Source: Chryseobacterium sp.
GTDB lineage: Bacteria > Bacteroidota > Bacteroidia > Flavobacteriales > Weeksellaceae
NCBI GenBank assembly: GCA_030146295.1
Contig: JASLCD010000088.1
Location: 1-19,130, forward strand
Direction of reading: 5' to 3'
Length of the DNA: 19,130 nt
Positions 1 to 6,817 of the stretch are shown here, in pieces; within the stretch, counting starts at the first letter, position 1, and each line of letters begins with the position of its first letter. The notes beneath the pieces are model-generated. The model made no database searches and had not been told where the DNA came from. It saw nothing but the letters and a program-made list of their open reading frames with translations. The position numbers and the translations under genes are program-made.

Positions 1-188
1 TGCTAATTTCTTCATAGATCAATTTTTTCAAGCGCTAAAATTATAATTTTTTTGATTTATATTACTATTTTTTATGAAAAATTATTTTATCGACCTTTAT
101 TTATATATATTTTAAAACACTCAGACCTTATTTTCCCTTTATTTAACAAATAATGTATACTTGAACCTGTTCATTTTATTAAAAAAGT

Positions 189-196
189 TATTTTTG
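189..196 (+). promoter_or_regulatory. Bacteroidota -7 promoter element for the acyltransferase gene
   Basis: TATTTTTG matches the Bacteroidota housekeeping -7 consensus TAnnTTTG and lies 17 bases before the ATG at 214. The nearest upstream TTG (161-163) is 25 bases away, longer than the usual spacing, so the -33 element is uncertain. The rest of 1-213 is very AT-rich; I see no gene in it on either strand. Confidence 0.45.
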
Positions 197-213
197 CAAG
201 AAAGAAAATACAA

Positions 214-1191
214 ATGCAGGATATTACGAAAAACAATTTTGATTTTATACGTGTTCTCCTTGCCTTTATTGTCTTTCTGGGACATCTTGGCACCCTCAGC
301 GCTTCTCCTGATCTAAAAATTTTTGAGCACAGCCCTATAGAAATTGCTGTTTTCGGCTTCTTTGCAGTGAGTGGATTTCTTATTACAAGGAGTTATGACA
401 GGTCATCAAGCCTGAAAAGTTATTTAAAAAAGAGAATCAAAAGAATTGTTCCCGCTTACTTATTGGTTATTTTTTTATGTGCGATTTTATTAAGTTTGGT
501 AAGCACTTACTCTTTCACCGAATATTTCAGTAATACGCAGGTTTACAAATACCTTTTTTGGAATTCAATCTTTATGAATTTTAAAGCGCCATGGCTTCCC
601 GGTGTTTTTGGAAATCAAGCAGTGAATGGCGCGCTGTGGACACTGAAAATAGAAATGTGCTATTATTTCTCTGTTCCCTTATTGTTTTTGCTGTTCGGAA
701 AGAATAATAAATTCAGAAATATAAGTTTGGTTATTTTATACTTTCTATCACTTATTTATCTGAATTACTTTGAATCTTTAAACAAAATTTCACTTGCCAA
801 ACAGCTTCCTGGAACATTGTCCTATTTCATCCCGGGAATGCTGATTTACTTTAATTTTAATAAATTCATCCAACATAAAAATATAATTTTCATCATTGCT
901 TTTGCCACTGTATGGATTGATTTATATTTAAAAATTCAGCTTTTTTCCCCAATGATGATCGGTGTTATCGTAATGTATATTGCCTATTCATTCAAGTTCT
1001 TGAATAATTTCGGAAAATATGGTGATTTTACATATGGGATCTACATTTTCCACTTTCCAATCATCAGAACATTTCAGACTTTAGGATTGTTTGAAGATTA
1101 TAATCCATTTGTAATGGCTTTGGTATGTATGTTGGTGGTTATTGGTGTAGGGGTAAGCTCCTGGCATCTTTATGAAAAAAGATTTTTATAA
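214..1191 (+). CDS. Acyltransferase 3 family membrane protein (OafA-like)
   Basis: Integral membrane acyltransferase expected to move an acyl group (often acetyl) onto a sugar of a surface polysaccharide or O-antigen. The N-terminus has the family pattern N-x-D-x-x-R (Asp10, Arg13) followed by a hydrophobic helix ending in His24, the conserved histidine of acyltransferase 3. About ten hydrophobic segments fill the 325 residues, near the short end for the family; there is no extra periplasmic SGNH domain. A basic loop at about residues 66-77 follows the second membrane segment, as is usual. The glycosyltransferase 23 bases downstream on the same strand supports glycan decoration. Family assignment is confident; substrate and acyl donor cannot be read from sequence. 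Confidence 0.9.
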   Translation: MQDITKNNFDFIRVLLAFIVFLGHLGTLSASPDLKIFEHSPIEIAVFGFFAVSGFLITRSYDRSSSLKSYLKKRIKRIVPAYLLVIFLCAILLSLVSTYSFTEYFSNTQVYKYLFWNSIFMNFKAPWLPGVFGNQAVNGALWTLKIEMCYYFSVPLLFLLFGKNNKFRNISLVILYFLSLIYLNYFESLNKISLAKQLPGTLSYFIPGMLIYFNFNKFIQHKNIIFIIAFATVWIDLYLKIQLFSPMMIGVIVMYIAYSFKFLNNFGKYGDFTYGIYIFHFPIIRTFQTLGLFEDYNPFVMALVCMLVVIGVGVSSWHLYEKRFL

Positions 1192-1214
1192 TTTTACAGT
1201 TTCAAAAAGCATAA

Positions 1215-1970
1215 ATGAAAGATCTTGTCTCTATTATCACTCCCTGTTATAATTCTGCAGAATTTATCGAAGAAACCATACAGTCTGTCCTAAACCAAAC
1301 TTACGAAAACTGGGAATGGCTGATTACTGATGATCTTTCCAAAGACAATACTGCTGAGATTATCAGAAGATATAATGATCCCAGAATAAAACTGCAGGTA
1401 CTGGAAAAAAACGGCGGGGCAGGAAATGCAAGAAACCACAGCCTGGAAAGAGCTCAGGGAAGATATATTGCTTTTCTGGATTCTGACGACTATTGGGAGC
1501 CTGAATATCTGGAAACAATGATTGGTTATATGCAGGAACATCATGCAGAATTGGTCTACTGCAATTACTCCAGATGTAATGAACAGCTACAGCCTATTCT
1601 AAAAGATTTTCTGGCTGATAAAGTGGTTACATTCTCCAATCTGCTGAAGACGTGCCGCCTGGCACCCGTTTCTACCATGTATGACACCCAAAGGGTTGGA
1701 AAGTTTTTGTTCCCTGTAAAAAGCAAGCGTGAGGATCATGTCATGTGGCTTAACCTGTTAAAAGTAATCCCTGAAGGAATTCCGGTAAAAAAGACACTGG
1801 CAAAATACAGAATGCGTGAAAACAGTGTTTCCAGAAAGAAAAAAAACATCATCAAAGATCAATATCTTGTTTACAAAGATTTTATGGGATTTTCAACTTT
1901 AAAATCATTGTATTATACGGCTAACTGGGCGTTAAACGGATTTATGAAATATTCGAAAATTTTCAATTAA
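1215..1970 (+). CDS. Glycosyltransferase family 2 (GT-A fold)
   Basis: Predicted inverting nucleotide-sugar glycosyltransferase, soluble or peripheral at the inner membrane. Residues 4-13 carry the classic start VSIITPCYNS, followed by the family block NQTYENWEWLITDD (about 27-40). The metal and nucleotide-binding DxD equivalent is LDSDD at 88-92. A central His-Val-Met-Trp stretch is placed like the acceptor-side region of small GT2 enzymes. Its 251 residues fit the compact GT2 class related to TuaG-like enzymes, with no membrane helix. It sits between the acyltransferase and an unknown gene whose ATG overlaps its stop (taATG), so the three are probably co-transcribed. Donor and acceptor sugars are unknown. 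Confidence 0.92.
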   Translation: MKDLVSIITPCYNSAEFIEETIQSVLNQTYENWEWLITDDLSKDNTAEIIRRYNDPRIKLQVLEKNGGAGNARNHSLERAQGRYIAFLDSDDYWEPEYLETMIGYMQEHHAELVYCNYSRCNEQLQPILKDFLADKVVTFSNLLKTCRLAPVSTMYDTQRVGKFLFPVKSKREDHVMWLNLLKVIPEGIPVKKTLAKYRMRENSVSRKKKNIIKDQYLVYKDFMGFSTLKSLYYTANWALNGFMKYSKIFN

Positions 1971-2596
1971 TGGAGTATTCAAAAGAGTTCAAAGCCGCTC
2001 TAAGCGCTTTTACCGGTACCGAGAAAGACAAACTTATTTTCAGACTTCTGAGGAAGGATAAACTGCTGTCTAAAAAGCTTTATTTCGAACTTATTGATCC
2101 GGAAACTACCGATGATAAGAGAAATACAATGGAGGAGATTGTAGCGGAAAAGGTTCTTTTAGCTTCAAAATATACAGGGAATGCTCCTTATTTCCTGACG
2201 ATCATCAGAAAGATAAGTGCGGAAATCACTGAACATGTAAAAATCACCACTGATAAATTCGGTGAAGTTTCATTGAACCTTCTTCTGATCAATAAGATAT
2301 TGGAAAACAATGAAGATCTCAGCAGGCAGCGTTTTGATAACGTTTACAAACTTTATATTTACATCATCAATAAAGTATTCAAATCTTTGACCCTTATTAA
2401 GAAACTGGATGAAGATTACTGGATGGAAATTGATGAATATCTGAGGGATACTCAGGAGAAAATAGCAGAGAATCATTATCTGCAAAAGCTATGTATCAAT
2501 AATGGTCTTGACTTCAATTGGTTTGAATGCGAAAAAATACCTGAAAATATTGACCAAATCATGAAAGAAATAAAAAGTCAGGGATTTTTAAGATAA
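1970..2596 (+). CDS. Unknown helical cytoplasmic protein
   Basis: I do not recognise this 208-residue protein. It is charged, rich in Lys, Glu, Leu and Ile, has no signal peptide or membrane segment, contains only two cysteines near the C-terminus, and looks almost entirely alpha-helical. The start ATG overlaps the glycosyltransferase stop by one base, which indicates translational coupling and a role tied to that gene, perhaps a partner or regulator of surface-sugar synthesis (inference). Its last nine bases overlap the 3' end of the convergent waaA gene, so the two genes share their ends with no space for an intrinsic terminator between them. Confidence 0.8.
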   Translation: MEYSKEFKAALSAFTGTEKDKLIFRLLRKDKLLSKKLYFELIDPETTDDKRNTMEEIVAEKVLLASKYTGNAPYFLTIIRKISAEITEHVKITTDKFGEVSLNLLLINKILENNEDLSRQRFDNVYKLYIYIINKVFKSLTLIKKLDEDYWMEIDEYLRDTQEKIAENHYLQKLCINNGLDFNWFECEKIPENIDQIMKEIKSQGFLR

Positions 2597-3826
2597 AATT
2601 TTCTGAAGAATCATTTGGGTAGAATCAGGTTTCCCATCCACGAATTGCCCTGCATTTTGAGACATTGCTGTAAGTTCTTCCCTGTTCTCTTCATTCATAA
2701 GAAATAATACAAATTCTGCGGCTGTATATTCGTCAGGAAAGGACTTTCCTCCATTTGCGGAGATCAGGTCATCAGCTTCCGGATTCTTTTTGTAATGATT
2801 TCCAAAAATCACAGGAACACTAAAGGTTGCTGCTTCCAGAATATTATGCAGCCCGGCATCATGAAATCCTCCGCCTACAACGGCTGCATCTGCATAAGAA
2901 TACAGCTTTGATAATAACCCAATGCTGTCTATAATCAGAATTTGAGCTTTGACAGCCGGGGCTTGGGCATTTTGTATCTGGCTGTATAATAATGCATCTG
3001 GAAATATGTTTTTCAGATGCTCTACCCTTTTCAGATCATGGGGTGCTATGATGAGTTTCACCGTATTATTTTTACGGGAAATGAATTCCGCTATTTTCTC
3101 CTCTGCCTGCCACGAGCTTCCGAACACTACGGCTTTATTTTCTCCTTTGAAATCTGCAATAAAATCTACATGATTATTTCGTTCCCGAAGTTGTTTTACC
3201 CTGTCAAATCTTGTATCTCCCGTTACGGAAGACTTTATCAGCCCTATACTTTTGGCCAGTGCCCATGAAAACTGGGTCTGATGAAAAAACCAGTCTACAT
3301 CTTTCTGCAGCTGTTTCACAAACCATTTTCCATAGGAAGTAAAAAAGGATTGTCTTTCGTAAAACAAAGCGGAAATAACATAAATCTTTGTTCCTTGGTT
3401 TTTCAGCTCAGCAAGGAGATTATACCAATAATCATACTTAACCGTAAAAAATAGTTCAGTGTTAAATTGTGATATAAATTCCTTTACAGTACTTTTTTTA
3501 TCAAATGGGAGATAACAAATAACGTCTGCGATGTGTTTCTTTTTAACAACATTTTCATATCCTGATGGAGAAAAAAAGGTGATTAAAACCTTGTGCCGGG
3601 GAAAGTTTTCTTTAAGCTTTTCCAGCACAGGCAGCCCCTGCTCATATTCTCCCAGACTGGCAGCATGCATCCAGATTACTTTATCTGTTGTTGAAAATGC
3701 GGATTTCACTTTATTTAAAGATTGCCTTCTTCCTTCAACTCCTTTTTTAGTTTTATCGTTTATCAACGCAAAACTTTTCATTCCGAAAGTAAGGATGCTT
3801 ATAAATATATTGTATAGAAAAGCCAT
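2588..3826 (-). CDS. waaA: 3-deoxy-D-manno-octulosonic acid (Kdo) transferase
   Basis: Transfers Kdo from CMP-Kdo to the lipid A precursor on the cytoplasmic face of the inner membrane, an essential step of lipopolysaccharide inner-core synthesis. The 412 residues match the family length. The N-terminal hydrophobic segment (about 3-20) anchors the enzyme; the catalytic block WMHAASLGEYEQG has Glu60 in the position of the family's conserved glutamate; GSSWQAEE lies mid-protein and the C-terminal GT-B nucleotide-sugar part has GNHYKKNPEA. It is the last gene of a tight - strand operon, six bases after the cupin gene. Whether one or two Kdo residues are added cannot be told. Confidence 0.95.
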   Translation of the reverse strand: MAFLYNIFISILTFGMKSFALINDKTKKGVEGRRQSLNKVKSAFSTTDKVIWMHAASLGEYEQGLPVLEKLKENFPRHKVLITFFSPSGYENVVKKKHIADVICYLPFDKKSTVKEFISQFNTELFFTVKYDYWYNLLAELKNQGTKIYVISALFYERQSFFTSYGKWFVKQLQKDVDWFFHQTQFSWALAKSIGLIKSSVTGDTRFDRVKQLRERNNHVDFIADFKGENKAVVFGSSWQAEEKIAEFISRKNNTVKLIIAPHDLKRVEHLKNIFPDALLYSQIQNAQAPAVKAQILIIDSIGLLSKLYSYADAAVVGGGFHDAGLHNILEAATFSVPVIFGNHYKKNPEADDLISANGGKSFPDEYTAAEFVLFLMNEENREELTAMSQNAGQFVDGKPDSTQMILQKILS

Positions 3827-3832
3827 TCGTTA

Positions 3833-4177
3833 TTATTCTTTTATTTCAACTCTATCGTGATCCGTGGGTGGATTGGATATGACTAAAAACTCAATGTCAC
3901 CGGCAGATTCATTGGAGATAAAATGTACTGCTCCCGGGACTATGGAAATAGATTCTCCCTGTTTAACCAGAAATTTTTCTTCATCAATACAAAATACAGC
4001 TTCTCCTTTCAGAATATAAAAAAACTGTTCCGCTACTTTGTGAAAGTGTAGTTTTTCCGAAGCTCCCGCAGGCATTTTTTCCTGCTTCACAGATAATTTG
4101 GGGGTATTTTTCAGAATCCAGCTATCACAATGGTCGCCCCAGCTATAGTGTTCTGAATTATCTTTAGAATGTATCAT
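3833..4177 (-). CDS. Small cupin-domain protein
   Basis: Single-domain cupin of 114 residues. The metal-binding motif 1 is visible as His44-x-His46-x3-Glu50 with Gly58, and motif 2 as PGAVHF with His85, so all usual metal ligands are present. The pattern suits a small sugar or small-molecule binding cupin or isomerase/dioxygenase-like fold, but no substrate can be named. The start ATG overlaps the stop of the DUF1648 gene upstream by four bases (ATGA) and waaA follows after six bases, so it is translated within the same operon. No signal peptide: cytoplasmic. Confidence 0.88.
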   Translation of the reverse strand: MIHSKDNSEHYSWGDHCDSWILKNTPKLSVKQEKMPAGASEKLHFHKVAEQFFYILKGEAVFCIDEEKFLVKQGESISIVPGAVHFISNESAGDIEFLVISNPPTDHDRVEIKE

Positions 4178-4641
4178 TTGAATAGATGAGTAATGAAAAG
4201 TAATAGGGGAACAAATAAAACAACAGATAAAAAGATGCTGGCAAATGAAATCCTTGGTTTGGCTTTGTCATCTACAGCACATCTGAACATATAATCCTGA
4301 ATATTCATAAAAATGATTGCCAGGACAACAAAGAGGGCTCTCATTCCAATTTTCATAATTAAAAACTGGGCATTCATATTCTGATCTGTAATTTCTACCG
4401 GAAAATTCGTGCCTTCCGGATATCTTGTTCCATAAGTGAATACAGCATATAATCCCAAAGCAAGTATGGGCATCAGAAAGGCGAATATTTTCCCTCCAAA
4501 TCCGTCAGCCTGTCCCTGCATATCGAAATGTACAGGAATTCTATCCGGCAGAGTATTATAGTTTTTCAGGGTAAACCACCATAGAAAAACGACTAATCCA
4601 AAATTAAAAATATCAAAAACTGTAAAGAGAATATTTTCCAT
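4174..4641 (-). CDS. DUF1648-domain membrane protein
   Basis: Small integral membrane protein of 155 residues with four hydrophobic segments at about 4-24, 52-70, 98-113 and 133-152. Between the first two lies the DUF1648 signature, an LPDRIPVHFD motif followed by Gly-rich GQADGFGGK (residues 31-51), the same domain found in the N-terminus of the SdpI immunity/growth-factor family. It lacks the C-terminal SdpI domain, so it should not be called SdpI. It overlaps the cupin gene by four bases and follows the NlpC/P60 gene by 22 bases. Function unknown; the domain is seen directly, and any link to the SdpAB-like genes at 7894-9421 is speculation. Confidence 0.85.
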   Translation of the reverse strand: MENILFTVFDIFNFGLVVFLWWFTLKNYNTLPDRIPVHFDMQGQADGFGGKIFAFLMPILALGLYAVFTYGTRYPEGTNFPVEITDQNMNAQFLIMKIGMRALFVVLAIIFMNIQDYMFRCAVDDKAKPRISFASIFLSVVLFVPLLLFITHLFK

Positions 4642-4663
4642 TTCAGATAAAATTTAAAGGAAA

Positions 4664-5380
4664 TTATATTACACTTTTCAGCACTCTCAGTTTGTGAGTA
4701 TGCTTATTCATTTCTTTATTGAAAATTCCTGTGGAGTCCAGCGTATCAATTCTTACTTTTCCGGAAGCATGGATAATTTTTTGATTATCCAGCATAATTC
4801 CGACGTGAATAATTTTTCCTTCTGCATTTTCAAAAAACGCAAGATCTCCTGGTTGTGTTTCTTCTACAAAGGTGAGCGGTTCTCCTACCTCAGCTTGTTG
4901 GGAAGCATCTCGTGGAATTTTAATATTGTGAATTTTATAGACGAGTTGAGTAAACCCGGAGCAGTCTACTGCAAAAAAGCTTTTGCCGCCCCACAGATAA
5001 GGTACATTAAGGAATTCTTTTGCTGTCAGCGCAATACTTTCACGTACATCATGACTTCTCCTTGAAGCGACTACCGGAAATTCCACTTCTGATCCCATAG
5101 ACAGCAGGGTCTTCCCGTCATTCATCAGCACAGAAGAAAAATCTTCTGTAACAACGGTCACTTTTCTGTTGGCCAGTTCTTCGTCTGTTACCGTTTTCAA
5201 CTGTTTGGTATCCATCCATCCTTCATAGCCATCATAATGCATTTTTATTTTGGTCCAGTTTTTATTTACTTCCAAAATATCCGCACTTTCTCCGAACAAT
5301 ATTTCCGTAACAATTTCAGCCCTGTCAGAGTTCTCTGCACGAACCGGTGCTACTGTAACAATACAAATTCCTTTATTCAT
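4664..5380 (-). CDS. SH3-domain NlpC/P60 (C40) cell-wall peptidase
   Basis: Predicted gamma-D-glutamyl-diamino acid endopeptidase acting on muropeptides, similar in layout to YkfC-type enzymes. A bacterial SH3 domain covers about residues 5-62, a second SH3-like stretch about 70-105, and the NlpC/P60 domain about 112-238. The catalytic set is Cys140 in DCSGF, His192 in HVGI and His204 in HASG. The first residues MNKGICIVTV lead straight into the SH3 strand and form no signal peptide, so the enzyme is probably cytoplasmic and recycles peptidoglycan fragments. It heads the operon NlpC-DUF1648-cupin-waaA; the 88-base gap upstream holds repeated inverted sequences. Confidence 0.92.
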   Translation of the reverse strand: MNKGICIVTVAPVRAENSDRAEIVTEILFGESADILEVNKNWTKIKMHYDGYEGWMDTKQLKTVTDEELANRKVTVVTEDFSSVLMNDGKTLLSMGSEVEFPVVASRRSHDVRESIALTAKEFLNVPYLWGGKSFFAVDCSGFTQLVYKIHNIKIPRDASQQAEVGEPLTFVEETQPGDLAFFENAEGKIIHVGIMLDNQKIIHASGKVRIDTLDSTGIFNKEMNKHTHKLRVLKSVI

Positions 5381-5390
5381 TAACGCTCAA

Positions 5391-5460
5391 TTTAAAGATT
5401 GAATAATTTAAAGATTAAAAAATACGATCTGTACAATCTTTAAAGGTTTTAATCTTTGAA
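5391..5460. repeat. Cluster of direct and inverted 10-bp repeats between two - strand genes
   Basis: TTTAAAGATT occurs at 5391-5400 and 5407-5416; its exact reverse complement AATCTTTAAA is at 5435-5444 and a 9-of-10 match AATCTTTGAA at 5451-5460. The 5407-5416/5435-5444 pair can form a hairpin with an 18-base loop. On the - strand a run of T follows part of this structure, so it may serve as a weak terminator for the O-methyltransferase gene, or as a protein-binding region for the NlpC operon. The repeats are seen; the role is inference. Confidence 0.5.
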
Positions 5461-5468
5461 TATTTTAA

Positions 5469-6116
5469 TTACTTTCTGCGAAGAAAGTTGACTCCATCCC
5501 GCAAAGGTAAAATAAGATTTTCAAAATCTTCGTCTTTTGCCGCCAAATCATTCAATTCCTGGATAGACTGGGTAGATTTCAGCTTGGGATTTTCTTCAAG
5601 CACTTTTCCATACCACAATACATTATCAAATAAGATTACGCTTCCTGATCTGGTGTGGGGTTTTATCAATCTGAAATATTCTGCATAATTTTCTTTGTCA
5701 GCATCCACAAAAATCAAATCAAAAAACTCATCCGTTTCTTTTAAAAACTCTTTGGCATCCTGAAGTTTAAAATCGATCTGACTGGCATATTCACTAGACT
5801 CAAAATATTTTTTCGGCAGATAGGCAAGATCTTCATTCACATCCAGCGTTGTAATTTTCCCGTCTTTAGCCAATCCTGATGCAAGGCATAAAGTAGCATA
5901 TCCTGTGAATGTTCCTATCTCCAGGATACTTTTCGGCTGCATCATCTGGGAAATAATAGTCAATAACCTTCCCTGCTGGTATCCGGAAATCATATGAGGC
6001 TGTGTAGTCTTCTGGTAAGTCTCTCTTCTCAGTTTTTTCAGAATTTCGGATTCTGAAGAAGCATGTGCTTCCAAATATCTGTCCATTTCAGGATTCTTTT
6101 CTTCAAAAAAACTCAT
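5469..6116 (-). CDS. SAM-dependent O-methyltransferase (caffeoyl-CoA OMT-like)
   Basis: Class I Rossmann-fold methyltransferase of 215 residues, the usual length for the bacterial members of the catechol/caffeoyl-CoA O-methyltransferase family. SAM-binding motif I is LEIGTFTGYATLCLASGL (65-82), the acidic end of strand beta-2 is Asp92, and the metal-binding region FVDADKENY (136-144) and DNVLWYGKV (164-172) are both present, so a divalent-metal catechol-type mechanism is likely. Cytoplasmic. A perfect -7 element at 6134-6141 suggests its own short-leader promoter, apart from the operon downstream. The physiological acceptor is unknown. Confidence 0.92.
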   Translation of the reverse strand: MSFFEEKNPEMDRYLEAHASSESEILKKLRRETYQKTTQPHMISGYQQGRLLTIISQMMQPKSILEIGTFTGYATLCLASGLAKDGKITTLDVNEDLAYLPKKYFESSEYASQIDFKLQDAKEFLKETDEFFDLIFVDADKENYAEYFRLIKPHTRSGSVILFDNVLWYGKVLEENPKLKSTQSIQELNDLAAKDEDFENLILPLRDGVNFLRRK

Positions 6117-6133
6117 ACCATTTTAATTTAAAA

Positions 6134-6141
6134 CAAATTTA
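6134..6141 (-). promoter_or_regulatory. -7 promoter element for the O-methyltransferase gene
   Basis: On the - strand the bases read TAAATTTG, a perfect TAnnTTTG, ending 17 bases before the ATG at 6116. A TTTG at 6169-6172 is the only nearby -33 candidate and is about 27 bases away, longer than usual. Confidence 0.45.
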
Positions 6142-6181
6142 AGGATTTTAAAGCTAGTTTTTTAATTCCAAAAGAAGATAC

Positions 6182-6208
6182 AAAAAAAGAGAGAAATTAA
6201 TCTCTCTT
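6182..6208 (-). terminator. Intrinsic terminator of the cysteine-rich peptide gene
   Basis: AAGAGAGA at 6187-6194 pairs with TCTCTCTT at 6201-6208 around a six-base loop. Read on the - strand the stem is followed by seven T residues (A run at 6182-6188). It lies about 30 bases past the stop codon at 6238, as expected for a short monocistronic message. Confidence 0.7.
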
Positions 6209-6237
6209 AACTGTTTCTGCATGAGCTTACAAAATAA

Positions 6238-6390
6238 TTATAAGGCTACACAATATTGTCCCTTTGAAGCGCATACCCATCCTGGACAGCAGTCACTGGT
6301 CTTCTGGCAGATGATTTGAGGATTGCAATCCAAAGCAGCTCCCTGTACATTTTTCATCTTTCCTCTTGAAAGTTTCTTTAAATTTTTCAT
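6238..6390 (-). CDS. Bacteriocin-like peptide precursor with knottin-type cysteine pattern
   Basis: A 50-residue ORF. The N-terminal half, MKNLKKLSRGKMKNVQGA, looks like the basic double-glycine leader of short Chryseobacterium bacteriocin-like proteins, with Gly17-Ala18 in place of Gly-Gly. The remaining 32 residues hold six cysteines at 22, 28, 34, 35, 40 and 47, spacing C-x5-C-x5-CC-x4-C-x6-C, the order of inhibitor cystine knot (knottin) peptides. A likely exported, disulfide-bonded toxin, signal or effector. The gene has its own promoter-like sequence (6468-6496) and a clear terminator (6182-6208), which supports it being a real transcript. No C39-peptidase transporter is in the window. 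That it is a gene is fairly sure; the knottin fold is inferred from spacing alone. Confidence 0.8.
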   Translation of the reverse strand: MKNLKKLSRGKMKNVQGAALDCNPQIICQKTSDCCPGWVCASKGQYCVAL

Positions 6391-6467
6391 AAGTATTTTA
6401 GTTTAGTATTCAATTCCTACTCTTTTAGATTTTCGGATGCCTCTTATTATTTCCTTATAAAGGGACT

Positions 6468-6496
6468 TAAATATACACATTCTTTTGTTATCCAAA
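6468..6496 (-). promoter_or_regulatory. Candidate promoter of the cysteine-rich peptide gene
   Basis: On the - strand TTTG (6496-6493) is followed after 17 bases by TATATTTA (6475-6468), seven of eight matches to TAnnTTTG. This spacing fits the Bacteroidota -33/-7 arrangement and predicts an untranslated leader of about 70 bases before the ATG at 6390. Confidence 0.45.
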
Positions 6497-6562
6497 TAAT
6501 TACAGCACATATCATTTAATTAAAAAACACAAACAAATACCCTATCAGGGAAAACCCCATAA

Positions 6563-6603
6563 AAAATACCGTGAAAATACGGATGGTATTTTTGTGGTAT
6601 TCG
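6563..6603. promoter_or_regulatory. Phased operator-like repeat between two outward-facing promoters
   Basis: Four 8-base units start exactly 11 bases apart: AAAATACC (6563), AAAATACG (6574), GGTATTTT (6585) and GGTATTCG (6596). The first two point one way, the last two are the inverted form. AAAAATACC (6562-6570) and GGTATTTTT (6585-6593) are perfect inverted repeats, and CCGT/ACGG (6569-6572/6579-6582) form a nested one. The array ends three bases before the -7 box at 6607 and lies about 65 bases beyond the -33 box of the cysteine-rich peptide gene. Helical phasing suggests cooperative binding of a dimeric regulator; the regulator is unknown. Confidence 0.55.
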
Positions 6604-6606
6604 TTA

Positions 6607-6614
6607 TAAGTTTG
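6607..6614 (+). promoter_or_regulatory. -7 promoter element for the 51-codon ORF
   Basis: TAAGTTTG is a perfect TAnnTTTG. No TTG lies at the normal -33 distance; instead the phased repeat occupies that place, which would suit a promoter needing an activator. A start site near 6621 would give a leader of about 32 bases. Confidence 0.5.
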
Positions 6615-6652
6615 CAATAAGAATAAGGGGTAAAAACACTAAGAGAAACAAG

Positions 6653-6808
6653 ATGATTGCAGGAGAGACACAAACTAACCATGAGAATCACAAAAAAGTT
6701 ATGCCAAAAGGCAGAACTGATTCTTCTGCAGCAAAAACTAAGAAAGAAATATCCACTTCATTTTTGCTACGAATTATTTCGCTCCTGAAAAAGGAAGAAT
6801 TAATTTGA
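6653..6808 (+). CDS. Possible 51-residue small protein
   Basis: ORF beginning MIAGETQTNHENHKK and ending LLKKEELI. It is basic and polar, has no cysteine, and carries one short amphipathic stretch (about residues 36-46, FLLRIISLL). No family is recognised. The case for a gene is its setting: a perfect -7 element 39 bases before the ATG and a strong terminator ten bases after the stop. A second, shorter ORF of 35 codons (ATG at 6681) overlaps in another frame and could be the true product, or the roughly 230-base transcript may be a non-coding RNA. Codon choice cannot settle it at this length. Confidence 0.4.
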   Translation: MIAGETQTNHENHKKVMPKGRTDSSAAKTKKEISTSFLLRIISLLKKEELI

Positions 6809-6817
6809 TTAAAAAAT

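Noticed and set aside
3531..3860. 109-codon + strand ORF opposite waaA
   Set aside because: Antisense to a confidently identified essential gene with no motif or promoter.
4694..5065. 123-codon + strand ORF opposite the NlpC/P60 gene
   Set aside because: Antisense shadow of the catalytic domain region; composition not protein-like.
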